In this document: piece after piece, positions 24,920-34,698 of the stretch | How the letters are laid out: every line of letters starts with the position of its first letter | How positions within the stretch are numbered: the first letter of the stretch is position 1 | Assembly: GCF_013410565.1 (NCBI RefSeq) | Contig: NZ_JACCFO010000001.1 | Coordinates: forward strand, 6,200,001 to 6,264,000 | Direction of reading: 5' to 3' | Source of the DNA: Streptomonospora nanhaiensis | Lineage (GTDB): Bacteria > Actinomycetota > Actinomycetes > Streptosporangiales > Streptosporangiaceae | Length of the DNA stretch: 64,000 bases | The notes under the pieces: generated by a model | Database searches by the model: none | The model's input: only the letters and a program-made list of their open reading frames with translations | Told to the model about the DNA's origin: nothing | Program-made: the position numbers and the translations under genes

Positions 24920-26279
24920 GCCCCGCCGCGAAGGCGAACCCGACCACGCCGATCAGCGTCTCCATCACCGTCCACGTGCGCAGGGTGGTCTTGGTGTCCA
25001 TGCCCAGGAACCGTCCCACCAGCCAGAAGCCGGAGTCGTTGACGTGGGAGAGCACGGTGGAGCCGCAGGCGATGGCGATCACGATCAGCGACAGGTCCAG
25101 CGAGGACAGCCCGTCGGTGGCCTCCACCAGCGGCGCCACCAGGGCCGCCGTGGTGGTCAGCGCGACCGTGGCCGAGCCCTGCGCCACCCGCAGCGCGGTG
25201 GCGATCACGAACGCCGCCACGATCACCGGCAGCCCGGTGGCCTCCAGGCTGGAGGCCAGCGCCTCGCCGATGCCGCTGGTGCGCAGCACGCCGCCGAACA
25301 TGCCGCCGGCGCCGGTGATGAGGATGATCGCGCAGACCGGGCCCAGGGCCTCGTTGGCGATGTCCTCGACCCGGCCGCGCCCGAACCGCCCGAAGGGCAG
25401 CACGACCATGGCCACCAGCGTGGTGATCAGCAGCGCCACCGGGGTCTGCCCGATCAGCACCAGCGCCTGCACCCAGGCGGCGTCCCCGCTGAGGGTGCCG
25501 GTGGTGACCAGGGTGGAGGCCCCGGTGTTGGCAAAGATCAGCAGCATCGGCATGAGCAGCACGCCCAGCACAGTCAGCAGGTGCGGCGGCCGCTGCCCGT
25601 CCTGTTCGCCGGAGGGGACGAGGTCGTCGGGCACCGGCAGGTCGAAGCGCCGGCCCGCGTAGCGGGAGAACAGGTAGCTGGCGATGTACCAGGTGGGGAT
25701 CGCCAGCACGGTGCCGACGATGAGCGTGGTGCCCATGTTGGCGCCGATCAGGTCGGCGCCGGCCACCGGGCCGGGGTGCGGCGGCACGAACGCGTGCATC
25801 ACGGCGAAGGCGCCGGCGGCCGGAAGCGCGTAGAACAGGACCGAGCCGCCCAGGCGCCGGGCCACGCTGAAGATGATCGGCAGCATGACGATCAGGCCGG
25901 CGTCGAAGAAGATCGGGAAGCCGAAGATCAGCGAGGCCACGCCCAGCGCGAAGCCCGCGCGGCGCTCGCCGAAGGCGCGGATGAGGGAGTTGGCCAGGAC
26001 GGCGGCGCCGCCGGAGATCTCCAGCAGGCGGCCGATCATGACGCCCAGGCCCACCAGCAGGGCCACGCTGGCCAGGGTGCTGCCGAACCCCTCCAGGAGG
26101 GTGGGCACCACGTCCGCCAACGGGATGCGGGTGGCCAGTGCGGTGAGCAGGCTGACCAGGGTGAGCGCGACGAAGGCGTGCAGGCGCACCCAGATCACGA
26201 GTATCAGCAGGACGGCGATCGCCGCGGCCGCGATGAGCAGCAGCGGCACCGTGCCGTAGGCGGGTTCGATGGCTTCCAC
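24903..26279 (-). CDS. gntP: Gluconate:H+ symporter (GntP family)
   Basis: A 458-residue membrane protein with about 12-14 hydrophobic segments, starting with YGTVPLLLIAAAAIAVLLILVIW. Family motifs include GFPIFFDAGLIVMLPIIFS, HAFVPPHPGPVAGADLIGANMG and ACGSTVLSHVNDSGFWLVGRFLGMD. The start is the GTG at 26279, preceded by GGAAGG; this gives the usual GntP length, while the longer open frame upstream reads as proline/arginine-rich nonsense. A strong palindrome lies about 90 bp upstream. It imports gluconate for the kinase encoded two genes away. Confidence 0.93.
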   Translation of the reverse strand: MEAIEPAYGTVPLLLIAAAAIAVLLILVIWVRLHAFVALTLVSLLTALATRIPLADVVPTLLEGFGSTLASVALLVGLGVMIGRLLEISGGAAVLANSLIRAFGERRAGFALGVASLIFGFPIFFDAGLIVMLPIIFSVARRLGGSVLFYALPAAGAFAVMHAFVPPHPGPVAGADLIGANMGTTLIVGTVLAIPTWYIASYLFSRYAGRRFDLPVPDDLVPSGEQDGQRPPHLLTVLGVLLMPMLLIFANTGASTLVTTGTLSGDAAWVQALVLIGQTPVALLITTLVAMVVLPFGRFGRGRVEDIANEALGPVCAIILITGAGGMFGGVLRTSGIGEALASSLEATGLPVIVAAFVIATALRVAQGSATVALTTTAALVAPLVEATDGLSSLDLSLIVIAIACGSTVLSHVNDSGFWLVGRFLGMDTKTTLRTWTVMETLIGVVGFAFAAGLSLVL

Positions 26280-26364
26280 GGTGTGCCTTCCGCGAATGGG
26301 GACGGTCCGGCGCGCGGGGTGCGCGGGGCGCGGGTGTGACGTGCGCCGGAGGATGGCTGGGCAC

Positions 26365-26379
26365 AATGGTAATACCATT
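26365..26379. promoter_or_regulatory. GntR-type operator upstream of gntP
   Basis: AATGGTA-A-TACCATT is a perfect 7-bp inverted repeat containing TGGTAATACCA, an exact fit to the TnGTnnnACnA consensus of FCD-type GntR regulators. It lies 86-100 bp before the gntP start in a locally A/T-rich promoter region. The rest of 26280-26743 is GC-rich with no gene that I can support. Confidence 0.65.
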
Positions 26380-26743
26380 TGTGAGCTTATGTGATCCCGG
26401 GCGTTCGGAATTGTTATCGACGCGGTGCGCGCCCCCGCGCCGGGCGGCCGACCAGCGCCGACCGTGCCGTGGGCCGCCCGCGCCGCCGCGGGCCGGGCCC
26501 GCCCCGCCGCTCCGCGCCCGCCGCCCCCGGGTGCCCGCGCCCCCCGTGCGCGCGGGCGCGGGCCTGTAGTCCGACCTCGGCGTTCGGTACGTTGGATGGT
26601 GCGCACCACCGGCGCGGCCCCCGCGCGGGGTAGTGCCCGCACCACCGGTGGCGGGGGAGTCGGCAGGGCTGACGCGGCGGTGCCCCGTTTAGCAGACTGT
26701 CCCCCGACAGCGGTGGTGAAGGCGAACGGGAAGAGCGGGGCGG

Positions 26744-27964
<1,221 letters not shown>

Positions 27965-28066
27965 CGCGCGGGTCGCCGGACGCGCCGGGGCGGCGCCGTG
28001 TCCGCGACCGCTCGCGTACCCCGGTACGCTGAGACCTTCATCACGATCATGGCGAGGAGTGCCCTC

Positions 28067-28441
28067 ATGACGCTCGAACGTCCCGTAGTCGACGTCGCCC
28101 CCGGACCTCCGCCGGCCGAGTTGGCGGTCTCCGACGTCACCATCGGCGACGGCCCCCAGGCGGGCTTCGGCTCGACCGTCGACGTCCACTACGTCGGCGT
28201 CGCCCACTCGACCGGCAAGGAGTTCGACGCCTCCTGGGAGCGCGGCGAGCCGCTGAGCTTCACGCTCGGCAAGCGGCAGGTGATCGAGGGCTGGGAGCAG
28301 GGCGTGCTGGGCATGCGCGTGGGCGGCCGGCGCCGGCTGGTCATCCCGCCGCACCTGGCCTACGGCGACCGGGGCGCCGGCGGGGTCATCGGCCCCGGCG
28401 AGACCCTGGTGTTCGTCGTGGACCTGGTCGACGTCCACTGA
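28067..28441 (+). CDS. FKBP-type peptidyl-prolyl cis-trans isomerase
   Basis: A 124-residue cytoplasmic FKBP. The fold is complete: GSTVDVHYVGVAHSTGKEFDASWERGEPLSFTLGKRQVIEGWEQGVLGMRVGGRRRLVIPPHLAYGD, followed by the IGPGETLVFVVDLVDV end strand, with the aromatic pocket residues Tyr, Phe, Trp and Tyr all in place. There is no signal peptide. The ATG at 28067 follows GAGGAG; an in-frame ATG six codons upstream is less well placed. Confidence 0.94.
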   Translation: MTLERPVVDVAPGPPPAELAVSDVTIGDGPQAGFGSTVDVHYVGVAHSTGKEFDASWERGEPLSFTLGKRQVIEGWEQGVLGMRVGGRRRLVIPPHLAYGDRGAGGVIGPGETLVFVVDLVDVH

Positions 28442-28570
28442 GCGCGGCCGCCGCGCCGGCGGCCGCCACCACGGCACCGCGCCCCGCCCGGAGCGGTCCG
28501 GACGGGGCGGGCATCGGCGCGCGCAACGCCACCGGCCCGGCGGCGCGGTCGCCGCGCGCGGCAGGCGGGG

Positions 28571-29746
28571 CTAGCGCAGGGTCTGGCCGACCTTCACGTG
28601 CCCCTTGAGCAGGTCGCGGGCGATGGTGCGCCGCTGGATCTCGTCGGTGCCCTCGAAGATCCGCAGCAGCCGCAGGTCGCGGTACCACCGCTCGATGGGG
28701 AGTTCGCGGGTGTAGCCCATGCCGCCGTGGATCTGCATCACCCGGTCGACGATCTCGTTGGCCTTGACGCCGCCGTAGAGCTTGGCGATGGACTGGGCGT
28801 GTCGGGAGTCGCGGCCCTGGTCGACCTGCCAGGCGGCGTGCAGCACCAGCAGCCGCAGCGCCTCGATCTCGGTCTGGGAGTCGGCGATCATCCACTGGAT
28901 GGCCTGGCGCTCGGCGATGGGCGCGCCGAAGGTGTGCCGGGTCTTGGCGTAGTCGATGGCCATGGACAGCAGCCGCTCGCAGCCGCCCAGCGCGTTGGCC
29001 GGCAGCAGGAACCGGCCCTTGCCGATCCACTGCATGGCCAGTTTGAAGCCCCCGCCCAGTTCGCCGAGGATGTTGGCCTCGGGCACCCGGACGTCCTCGA
29101 ACACCAGGGAGGCCGGGCGGCGCTCGCCCATGGTGTCGATGGGCTCGGAGGTCCACCCGGCGTCGCGGTCGACCAGGAAGCAGGTGACCCCGCCGTCGGC
29201 GCCGCGCTCGGGGTCGGTGACCGCGAACACCATGGCGAAGTCGGCCTCGTTGCCGCCGGTGATGAACGTCTTCTCGCCGTTGATCACCCAGTCGCCGCCG
29301 TCCTTGACCGCGCGGGTGCGGATGGCCTTGGCGTCGGATCCGGCGCCGGGCTCGGTGATGGCGAAGCACGAGCGGCGCTCGCCGGAGATCGTGGGCAGCA
29401 GGTAGCGCTGCTTCTGGTCCTCGTCGGCGTGGTAGAGGATGTTGTCGGCCTCGCCGCCGAACTTGAAGCTCAGGAAGGTGCGGCCCAGTTCGATCTCGAT
29501 GAGCGCGGCGGTGACCGAGTCCAGGCCCATGCCGCCGTACTCCACGGGGGTCTGCACGCCCCAGAAGTCGGACTTGCGGGCCAGGGCCCGCAGGTCGCGC
29601 ACCTCGTCGGCGGTGAGGCCCGGCTGCGCGCCCTCCCGCTCGCGACGCAGCACCTCGTTCTCCAGCGGCATGAGTTCGCGCTCGACGAACGTGCGCACCC
29701 ACGCCTGGATCTCCCGCTGCTCCTCGGTCAGCCCGAAGTCGACCAT
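28571..29746 (-). CDS. Acyl-CoA dehydrogenase
   Basis: A 391-residue FAD enzyme of the acyl-CoA dehydrogenase family, catalysing alpha,beta-desaturation of an acyl-CoA. Signatures are FAITEPGAGSDAKAIRTRAV (middle beta domain), WVINGEKTFITGG, IQWMIADSQTEIEALRLLVLHAAWQVDQGRD, and the C-terminal HGGMGYTRELPIERWYRDLRLLRIFEGTDEIQRR. It is divergent from a TetR-type repressor with an inverted repeat between them. Substrate chain length cannot be told by eye; the gene may serve fatty-acid, branched-chain or terpenoid breakdown. Confidence 0.92.
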   Translation of the reverse strand: MVDFGLTEEQREIQAWVRTFVERELMPLENEVLRREREGAQPGLTADEVRDLRALARKSDFWGVQTPVEYGGMGLDSVTAALIEIELGRTFLSFKFGGEADNILYHADEDQKQRYLLPTISGERRSCFAITEPGAGSDAKAIRTRAVKDGGDWVINGEKTFITGGNEADFAMVFAVTDPERGADGGVTCFLVDRDAGWTSEPIDTMGERRPASLVFEDVRVPEANILGELGGGFKLAMQWIGKGRFLLPANALGGCERLLSMAIDYAKTRHTFGAPIAERQAIQWMIADSQTEIEALRLLVLHAAWQVDQGRDSRHAQSIAKLYGGVKANEIVDRVMQIHGGMGYTRELPIERWYRDLRLLRIFEGTDEIQRRTIARDLLKGHVKVGQTLR

Positions 29747-29757
29747 CTCAACCCCTT

Positions 29758-29776
29758 AACCTAACGCTGTTCGGTT
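29758..29776. promoter_or_regulatory. Possible TetR operator between acyl-CoA dehydrogenase and tetR
   Basis: AACCTAACG-C-TGTTCGGTT is an imperfect inverted repeat (7 of 9 pairs), 11 bp upstream of the acyl-CoA dehydrogenase start and about 170 bp before the divergent tetR start, in a local A/T-rich patch. It is a plausible binding site of that TetR. Confidence 0.45.
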
Positions 29777-29946
29777 TTGAATGTAGGGGCTGGAGCGCCG
29801 CCTCGGCAAGGGCCGGGGCGGGGGCCTCCGCGCGGCGGCGGCGGGCATGGCAGGATCGCAGGCACGACCGCCGCAGGTCCGGGGCGGTGCGGGCCGCACC
29901 GCCCCCAGCCGTCGGACAAGGCCGAACCGAACCAGGAGGACACCGG

Positions 29947-30588
29947 ATGGCCCGACCCAGGACCCCCATCCTGAGCGTGAGCGGGATCCGCGCGGCGGCG
30001 CTGGCCGTGATCGACCGCGAGGGGCTGGCGGCGCTGTCCATGCGCCGGCTGGCCCAGGAGTTGGACGTCCAGGCGGCGTCGCTCTACAGCCACTACCGCA
30101 CCAAGGAGGACCTGCTCGCCGACATCGCCAACGAGATCATGGCCGAGGTCGACGTGTCGGGGTTCGCCACCGGCGACTGGCGCCACGGGCTGACGGTGTG
30201 GGCGCGCTCCTACCGCGCCGCCCTCGCCGCCCACCCCAACCTGGTGCCGGTGATCGCCCACGGCCCCGGCCGCCGCGAGGCGGCGTTGCGCCGCGCCGAC
30301 GCCGTGCACGGCGGCCTGGTGTCGGCGGGCTGGCCCGCGCGGCACGCCACCATGATCGGCGCCTCCACCAAGTACCTGGTGGTGGGCGCGGCCATCAACT
30401 CCTTCGCCCGCGGGTTCGACGCCGACGTGCAGGTCTACCGCGACCGCTACCCCAACCTCTCCCAGGCGCACCGGCTCGCCGAGCACGCCGCCGAGATCGA
30501 CCGCGACAGCTTCGAACTGGCGCTGTCGGCGTTCCTGGACGGGCTCTCGCGCATCTACGAGGGGCTGGGCGCGGACACCGGGCGCTGA
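29947..30588 (+). CDS. TetR family regulator
   Basis: A 213-residue repressor. The HTH is SGIRAAALAVIDREGLAALSMRRLAQELDVQAASLYSHYRTKEDLL (about residues 12-57), followed by a TetR_C-like helical domain (WARSYRAALAAHPNLVPVIAHG, then SFELALSAFLDGL). The ATG at 29947 follows AGGAGGA. It is divergent from the acyl-CoA dehydrogenase gene, its likely target, and convergent with the acyltransferase gene. Confidence 0.88.
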   Translation: MARPRTPILSVSGIRAAALAVIDREGLAALSMRRLAQELDVQAASLYSHYRTKEDLLADIANEIMAEVDVSGFATGDWRHGLTVWARSYRAALAAHPNLVPVIAHGPGRREAALRRADAVHGGLVSAGWPARHATMIGASTKYLVVGAAINSFARGFDADVQVYRDRYPNLSQAHRLAEHAAEIDRDSFELALSAFLDGLSRIYEGLGADTGR

Positions 30589-30668
30589 GCCCGGCGGGCG
30601 AGGCCCCGTCGAGGGCCGGGACACCGGCCGGGGGCGGGCGGGGCGCCGGCCCGGCACCGCATCCGGCG

Positions 30669-32756
30669 TCAGGACAGGCCCGACAGCGCGCCCGACTCCT
30701 CCAGGTCCTCGATCGCCGCGTCCAGGCGCGGCGCCGCCAGCCGGGAGTAGGTGGCGGTGAGGTGCTGGCTGTCGCGGTAGACCATCACGTTGCCGATCAC
30801 CGGCAGGCACTCGCCGCCCAGGCACAGCGCGTCGGTGAGGTCCACGACGTCGGCCTCGGGCGCGTTGCCCGCCGCCAGCAGCTGGGGGTCCTGGTCGGCG
30901 AAGGCGTCGGCGCGGTCGCGGGCGCAGGCGGCGGGGGCGGCGGCGTTCTCGGAGACGCACTCGGGCAGGCGGGCGCCCATGCGCGGGGTGTCGCGGATGG
31001 CCACCACGTCGGTCCCGGCCTCCTCCAGCGGCGCCCACAGCTCGTTCATCCCGGCGGCGATGTCGGTGCTGCCCGCCTCGGGGAACGCGGCGCCGGCGGC
31101 CCGAGACCGGGCGCTGGAGCTGGTGAACACCACGTCGGGGCGCACCTCCTCGGTCAGCTCGGCCAGCACCGAGGCGTTCCAGTCGGCGCACTCGGTGTAG
31201 TCGCGGCCGTCGGCCGGGTGCTCCAGCAGGGTGGTGGTGAACGCGCAGGAGGACTTGGCGTAGATGTGCAGCCGCCAGCCGCGCTCGCGGGCGATCTCGC
31301 GCAGTGCCGGGACCCAGTGGGCGGCGTGGGAGTCGCCGGTGACCGCGACGGTGGTGTCGGCGTCGGCCGGGCCGTAGACGCACGAGCGCAGCTCGGTCAG
31401 CCGGGGCGACGCCTGGCAGCGCTCGAACACGTCGGGCAGGTCCTCGTCGGCGGCCACCGGTGCGGGGTAGATCGGGACGTCGGGGGAGCCGGTGGGGTCG
31501 GCGGTGCCCAGCGCCGAGGGGCCGACGTGGCGCACGGGGTCGAACTCCACGCCGCGCAGGTGGTCGTAGCGGGCGTACTGGCCGGCGGCGATCAGCCCCA
31601 CCAGCAGCGACGCGCACACCGCGAACGCGGCGGCCGCGCGGCCGGTGCGCAGCAGGCCGAACCGGCGCACCGGGTCCTCCACGGCGACCTTGGTGGCCCA
31701 GGCCAGCAGGAAGGAGGCCGCCAGCACGAGCGCGCCGTGCAGGGGGCCCAGGCGGGTGGAGTCGGTGAGGCTGAGGGCGAAGACGATCAGCGGCCAGTGC
31801 CACAGGTACAGGGCGTAGGAGATGTCGCCGACGAACCGGGCGGGCGGGCTGGAGAGGACCTGGTAGGAGGAGAGGCGCCGCCCGTTGTGCCCGGCGGCGA
31901 TGACGGCGGCCGCGCCCAGCACGGGCAGCAGCGCCGTCCAGCCGGGGAAGGGCGTGGCGTCGCTGTAGTACCAGGCGGCGGCGCCGATGGCGGCCAGTCC
32001 GGCCCAGCCCAGGACCCACCGCAGCGCGGCGGGGACCTCGCGGCGGCTGAGGACGATCGCGAGCACGCCGCCCACCGCCAGCTCCCACATGCGGGTCTGC
32101 GGCAGGAAGTAGGACTGCTGGGGGCTGCCGGAGGTCAGCACGACGGAGCAGGCCAGCGAGGCGGCGGCCAGGATCAGGGTGGCGGCCAGGAGCGCGCGCA
32201 CGGTGCGCAGGCGGGGCGGCAGGGCGGCCCAGCCCACGAACAGCAGCGGCCACAGCAGGTAGAACTGCTCCTCCACGGCCAGGGACCAGAAGTGCTGGAC
32301 CGGGCTGGCGACCGCCTCGGCGGCGAGGTAGTCCACGGCCTGGTCGGCCAGGAACAGGTTCTCGACGTAGAACGCGCTCGCGGCCAGCTGCATCGCGGTG
32401 TCCAGGAGGCGGAACTCCGGCAGGAGCACGAAGGACAGCGCACCGGTGACGGCCAGCACCAGGGCGGCGGCGGGGAGGATGCGCCGGATGCGGCGCACGT
32501 AGAAGCCGGCCAGGGACACCCGGCCGGTCTCGCCGGCCTCGCGCAGCAGCAGCGTGGTGATGAGGAAGCCGGAGATCACGAAGAACACGTCGACGCCGAC
32601 GTAGCCGCCGGGCAGCAGGTCGTGGTCGACGTGGTAGATCAGCACCAGCAGCACCGCCACCGCGCGCAGCCCCTGCACCTCGGGCAGGAACCGGCGCGCG
32701 GCGGGGGAGGAGCCGGTGGACGCGGGGGCGGCGAGGGTGCGGGTGTCGGCGGTCAC
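30669..32756 (-). CDS. Membrane acyltransferase with C-terminal SGNH domain (OafA/YrhL type)
   Basis: A 695-residue protein, probably O-acetylating a cell-surface polysaccharide or an exported molecule. The N-terminal acyltransferase-3 domain (about residues 20-400) has ten or so membrane helices and the family motifs RFLPEVQGLRAVAVLLVLIYHVD, GVDVFFVISGFLITTLLLRE, FYVRRIRRILPAAALVL and HFWSLAVEEQFYLLWPLL. An extracellular SGNH-like domain follows, with AVTGDSHAAHWVPALREIA (catalytic GDSH) and the C-terminal YRDSQHLTATYSRLAAPRLD supplying the DxxH pair. I chose the GTG at 32756; the open frame upstream has no domain. It stands alone, without polysaccharide genes nearby. Confidence 0.92.
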   Translation of the reverse strand: MTADTRTLAAPASTGSSPAARRFLPEVQGLRAVAVLLVLIYHVDHDLLPGGYVGVDVFFVISGFLITTLLLREAGETGRVSLAGFYVRRIRRILPAAALVLAVTGALSFVLLPEFRLLDTAMQLAASAFYVENLFLADQAVDYLAAEAVASPVQHFWSLAVEEQFYLLWPLLFVGWAALPPRLRTVRALLAATLILAAASLACSVVLTSGSPQQSYFLPQTRMWELAVGGVLAIVLSRREVPAALRWVLGWAGLAAIGAAAWYYSDATPFPGWTALLPVLGAAAVIAAGHNGRRLSSYQVLSSPPARFVGDISYALYLWHWPLIVFALSLTDSTRLGPLHGALVLAASFLLAWATKVAVEDPVRRFGLLRTGRAAAAFAVCASLLVGLIAAGQYARYDHLRGVEFDPVRHVGPSALGTADPTGSPDVPIYPAPVAADEDLPDVFERCQASPRLTELRSCVYGPADADTTVAVTGDSHAAHWVPALREIARERGWRLHIYAKSSCAFTTTLLEHPADGRDYTECADWNASVLAELTEEVRPDVVFTSSSARSRAAGAAFPEAGSTDIAAGMNELWAPLEEAGTDVVAIRDTPRMGARLPECVSENAAAPAACARDRADAFADQDPQLLAAGNAPEADVVDLTDALCLGGECLPVIGNVMVYRDSQHLTATYSRLAAPRLDAAIEDLEESGALSGLS

Positions 32757-33035
32757 CGGGCGCGGTCTCCGTTCTCCAGAGGGCGGAGGACGACGCGGCC
32801 CGCTGCTCCCGCACCGGGGACGGCGGGCCGCGTCGCCAGGCGTCCCGAGGGGATGCCCCGCAGTCGCCTGTCCGAACGTCCGACGAATTCTCTCAGCAAA
32901 TTCCCAGGAACGCATCCGCCCCGGCCACGGCGGGTGTTCCACCGGTGACCGGGGCGGACGCGTTGGCGGGCGCGGGTCCGCGCGGCGGGGGCCGCCGCGC
33001 GCGCCGAACGGGCCGCGTGGACCGCGCGCGGGGGT

Positions 33036-34019
33036 TTAGGCGATGTCGCCGCCCTTAGACTCGACCTTCCCGAGGGCGCCGGGGCCGGTCGTCAGCCCCT
33101 TGCGGGCCGCCTGCCACGCGGGGTCGCCGGGGTACAGGCGCGTGCGCATGTAGGCCGCGGTCAGCAGTTGCACGGCGGCGACGCGCTCGGGGCTGTCGTC
33201 GGTGGTCTCGGCGACGTCGTAGCCCGAGACGCCGCCCAGCCCGTGCTCGGCACCGAAGAAGGTGAGCAGGGTCTTGGGGCCGGGGGAGAGGCGGTAGGGG
33301 TCGGCGTGCCACTCGGGGCCGGCGACGGTCAGGTGGGGGGAGTCGTCCTTGTCGCCGACGACCACGAGCGCGGGCGCGGCCATGCGGGAGAAGTCCGTGC
33401 TGCGGAGGAAGGGGTAGTTCTCGGCGGCGGTCGGGTTGAGGGCGTCGCCGCCCCGGCCGGTCCCGGTCAGCACCACGCCGGCCGTGATGCGCGGCTCGGA
33501 CAGGTCGGGCTCCGATCCGTCGTCGGGGTCGGTGGTCCGGGCGCCCAGCAGCAGGCTCGTGGTGTGCCCGCCCATGGAGTGCCCGGCCGCGGCCACCCTG
33601 CTCCAGTCCACGCGCCCGCGCAGGTGGGGCGCTGCGGCCTCGATCGCGTCGGCCGCGTCCAGGATCCGGGTCATGTCCTCGGCGCGCTGCCGCCAGAAGA
33701 GCGGGGCGCCGGGGGTGTCGGCGGGCAGGCTCAGGGACCGCGAGCTGAGGTGGGTGGGCTGGACCACGAGGAACCCGTGCGCGGCCCAGAAGTCGGCGAG
33801 CGGCGCGTAGCCGTTGAGGGAGGAGAGGTGGTGGGACCAGCCGTGGCCGTGGGAGAGCAGGATGACGGGCAGGTCGTCGCCGGTCACGGGGGCCGAGACC
33901 CGCAGTTCCAGGTCCACGGCCCGGCCGGGGGCGGGCAGGGTCACCGGGGCGAGGGAGAGGACGGGGGCGGGCGGGCCGAGGAGTTCGGCGGCGCGGGCGG
34001 CGGTGGACGAAACACTCAT
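33036..34019 (-). CDS. Alpha/beta-hydrolase (chlorophyllase/dienelactone-hydrolase-like)
   Basis: A 327-residue serine hydrolase. The nucleophile elbow is AAAGHSMGGHTTSLLLGA, the oxyanion-hole region DLPVILLSHGHGWSHHLSSLNGYAPLADFWAAHGFLVVQPTHLSS, the acid follows in ALVVVGDKDDSP, and the His lies in FFGAEHGLGG. No signal peptide is seen with the ATG at 34019. Members cleave small esters, and their true substrates are rarely known. Two perfect palindromes lie 99-142 bp upstream, so the gene is very probably under a dedicated repressor, whose gene is not next to it. Confidence 0.85.
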   Translation of the reverse strand: MSVSSTAARAAELLGPPAPVLSLAPVTLPAPGRAVDLELRVSAPVTGDDLPVILLSHGHGWSHHLSSLNGYAPLADFWAAHGFLVVQPTHLSSRSLSLPADTPGAPLFWRQRAEDMTRILDAADAIEAAAPHLRGRVDWSRVAAAGHSMGGHTTSLLLGARTTDPDDGSEPDLSEPRITAGVVLTGTGRGGDALNPTAAENYPFLRSTDFSRMAAPALVVVGDKDDSPHLTVAGPEWHADPYRLSPGPKTLLTFFGAEHGLGGVSGYDVAETTDDSPERVAAVQLLTAAYMRTRLYPGDPAWQAARKGLTTGPGALGKVESKGGDIA

Positions 34020-34117
34020 GATGCGCACTTCCGTTGCAGGCCCCGGACGGCCCGCCGAGTCGAACTCGACGGCCACCGAGGAGGAGGGGAGCCCGACTCG
34101 GACGGCCGTGGCCACCC

Positions 34118-34161
34118 AAGCGGAACTCTGTTCCGCTTGAACATACGGAACCATGTTCCGT
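34118..34161. promoter_or_regulatory. Two perfect tandem operators before the hydrolase gene
   Basis: AAGCGGAAC-TCT-GTTCCGCTT (34118-34138) and ACGGAAC-CAT-GTTCCGT (34145-34161) share the half-site CGGAAC, and their centres are 25 bp apart. They lie in an A/T-rich promoter patch. This is the usual arrangement for a TetR-type dimer repressor. No TetR gene is adjacent. The rest of 34020-34328 holds only a terminator. Confidence 0.7.
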
Positions 34162-34263
34162 TTTGTCAACGCGAAGAACAACCGCGGCCCGGGAGTGGTC
34201 GGTCGGGAGTGTGAGGGAGTGGAGGCGGGGGAGTGGGGCCGGGGGAGTTGCAGAGAAAAAGTG

Positions 34264-34295
34264 AGGGCCGCCGGGCCTGGCATCCCGGCGGCCCT
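34264..34295 (-). terminator. Terminator after the BldC-like gene (copy 1 of a duplicated block)
   Basis: GGGCCGCCGGG-CCTGGCAT-CCCGGCGGCCC forms an 11-bp GC stem, followed on the minus strand by CACTTTTTCTC. The hairpin is part of a block of about 91 bp (34264-34354) repeated at 34595-34686. Confidence 0.8.
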
Positions 34296-34328
34296 CGTGC
34301 GCGGGGCGGCCGTCTCCCCTCCAGCGAG

Positions 34329-34547
34329 TCAGCCGCCGCGCGCGGGGGGTGGCTGGGTCAGGCCGGCGAGTGCCGCGTCCACGTCGTCGGCGAGGATGCG
34401 GGCGTGCCCGCCGGGGGTCCGCAGGGCGCGGAGTTGGCCTGTTCTCACCCACCGGGTGACGGTCTTGGGGTCCACGCGGAACAGGCGTGCCACCTCGGTG
34501 GTGGTGTAGAGGCGGGGCGGTCGGGCGGTGCCGTGCGTCTCGGGCAT
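34329..34547 (-). CDS. BldC-like small helix-turn-helix protein
   Basis: A 72-residue protein consisting of one MerR/excisionase-type winged HTH: RLYTTTEVARLFRVDPKTVTRWVRTGQLRALRTPGGHARILADDVDAAL (about residues 12-60). This is the pattern of BldC and related developmental DNA-binding proteins of actinomycetes, which polymerise on direct repeats. It differs from true BldC in length and tail, so it is likely a paralogue. It has its own terminator and lies between the hydrolase and the RsbW-like ATPase gene. Confidence 0.82.
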   Translation of the reverse strand: MPETHGTARPPRLYTTTEVARLFRVDPKTVTRWVRTGQLRALRTPGGHARILADDVDAALAGLTQPPPARGG

Positions 34548-34595
34548 GGGGCCGGGTCTCCGTGTTGGGGCGGGAGAGTGCAGGAGGGAAAGTGG

Positions 34596-34625
34596 GGGCC
34601 GCCGGGCCTGGCATCCCGGCGGCCC
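34596..34625 (-). terminator. Terminator after the RsbW-like gene (copy 2 of the duplicated block)
   Basis: The same GGGCCGCCGGG...CCCGGCGGCCC hairpin as at 34264. The duplicated block (34595-34686) also contains sequence matching the 3' end of the BldC-like gene, although here it is non-coding. Confidence 0.75.
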
Positions 34626-34698
34626 TCGTGCGCGGGGCGGCCGTCTCCCCCTCCCGGTGAGTCGGCCGCCGCGCGCGGGGGGTGGCTTGTCGGTCGGC

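Noticed and set aside
26280-26645. Long N-terminal extension of gntP
   Set aside because: The sequence before the GTG at 26279 is disordered, covers the operator, and would give a GntP far longer than the family.
29761-32948. Frames of more than 1,000 codons on both strands opposite or beside the tetR and acyltransferase genes
   Set aside because: They are low-complexity Arg/Pro/Gly/Ala translations overlapping well-supported genes in other frames.
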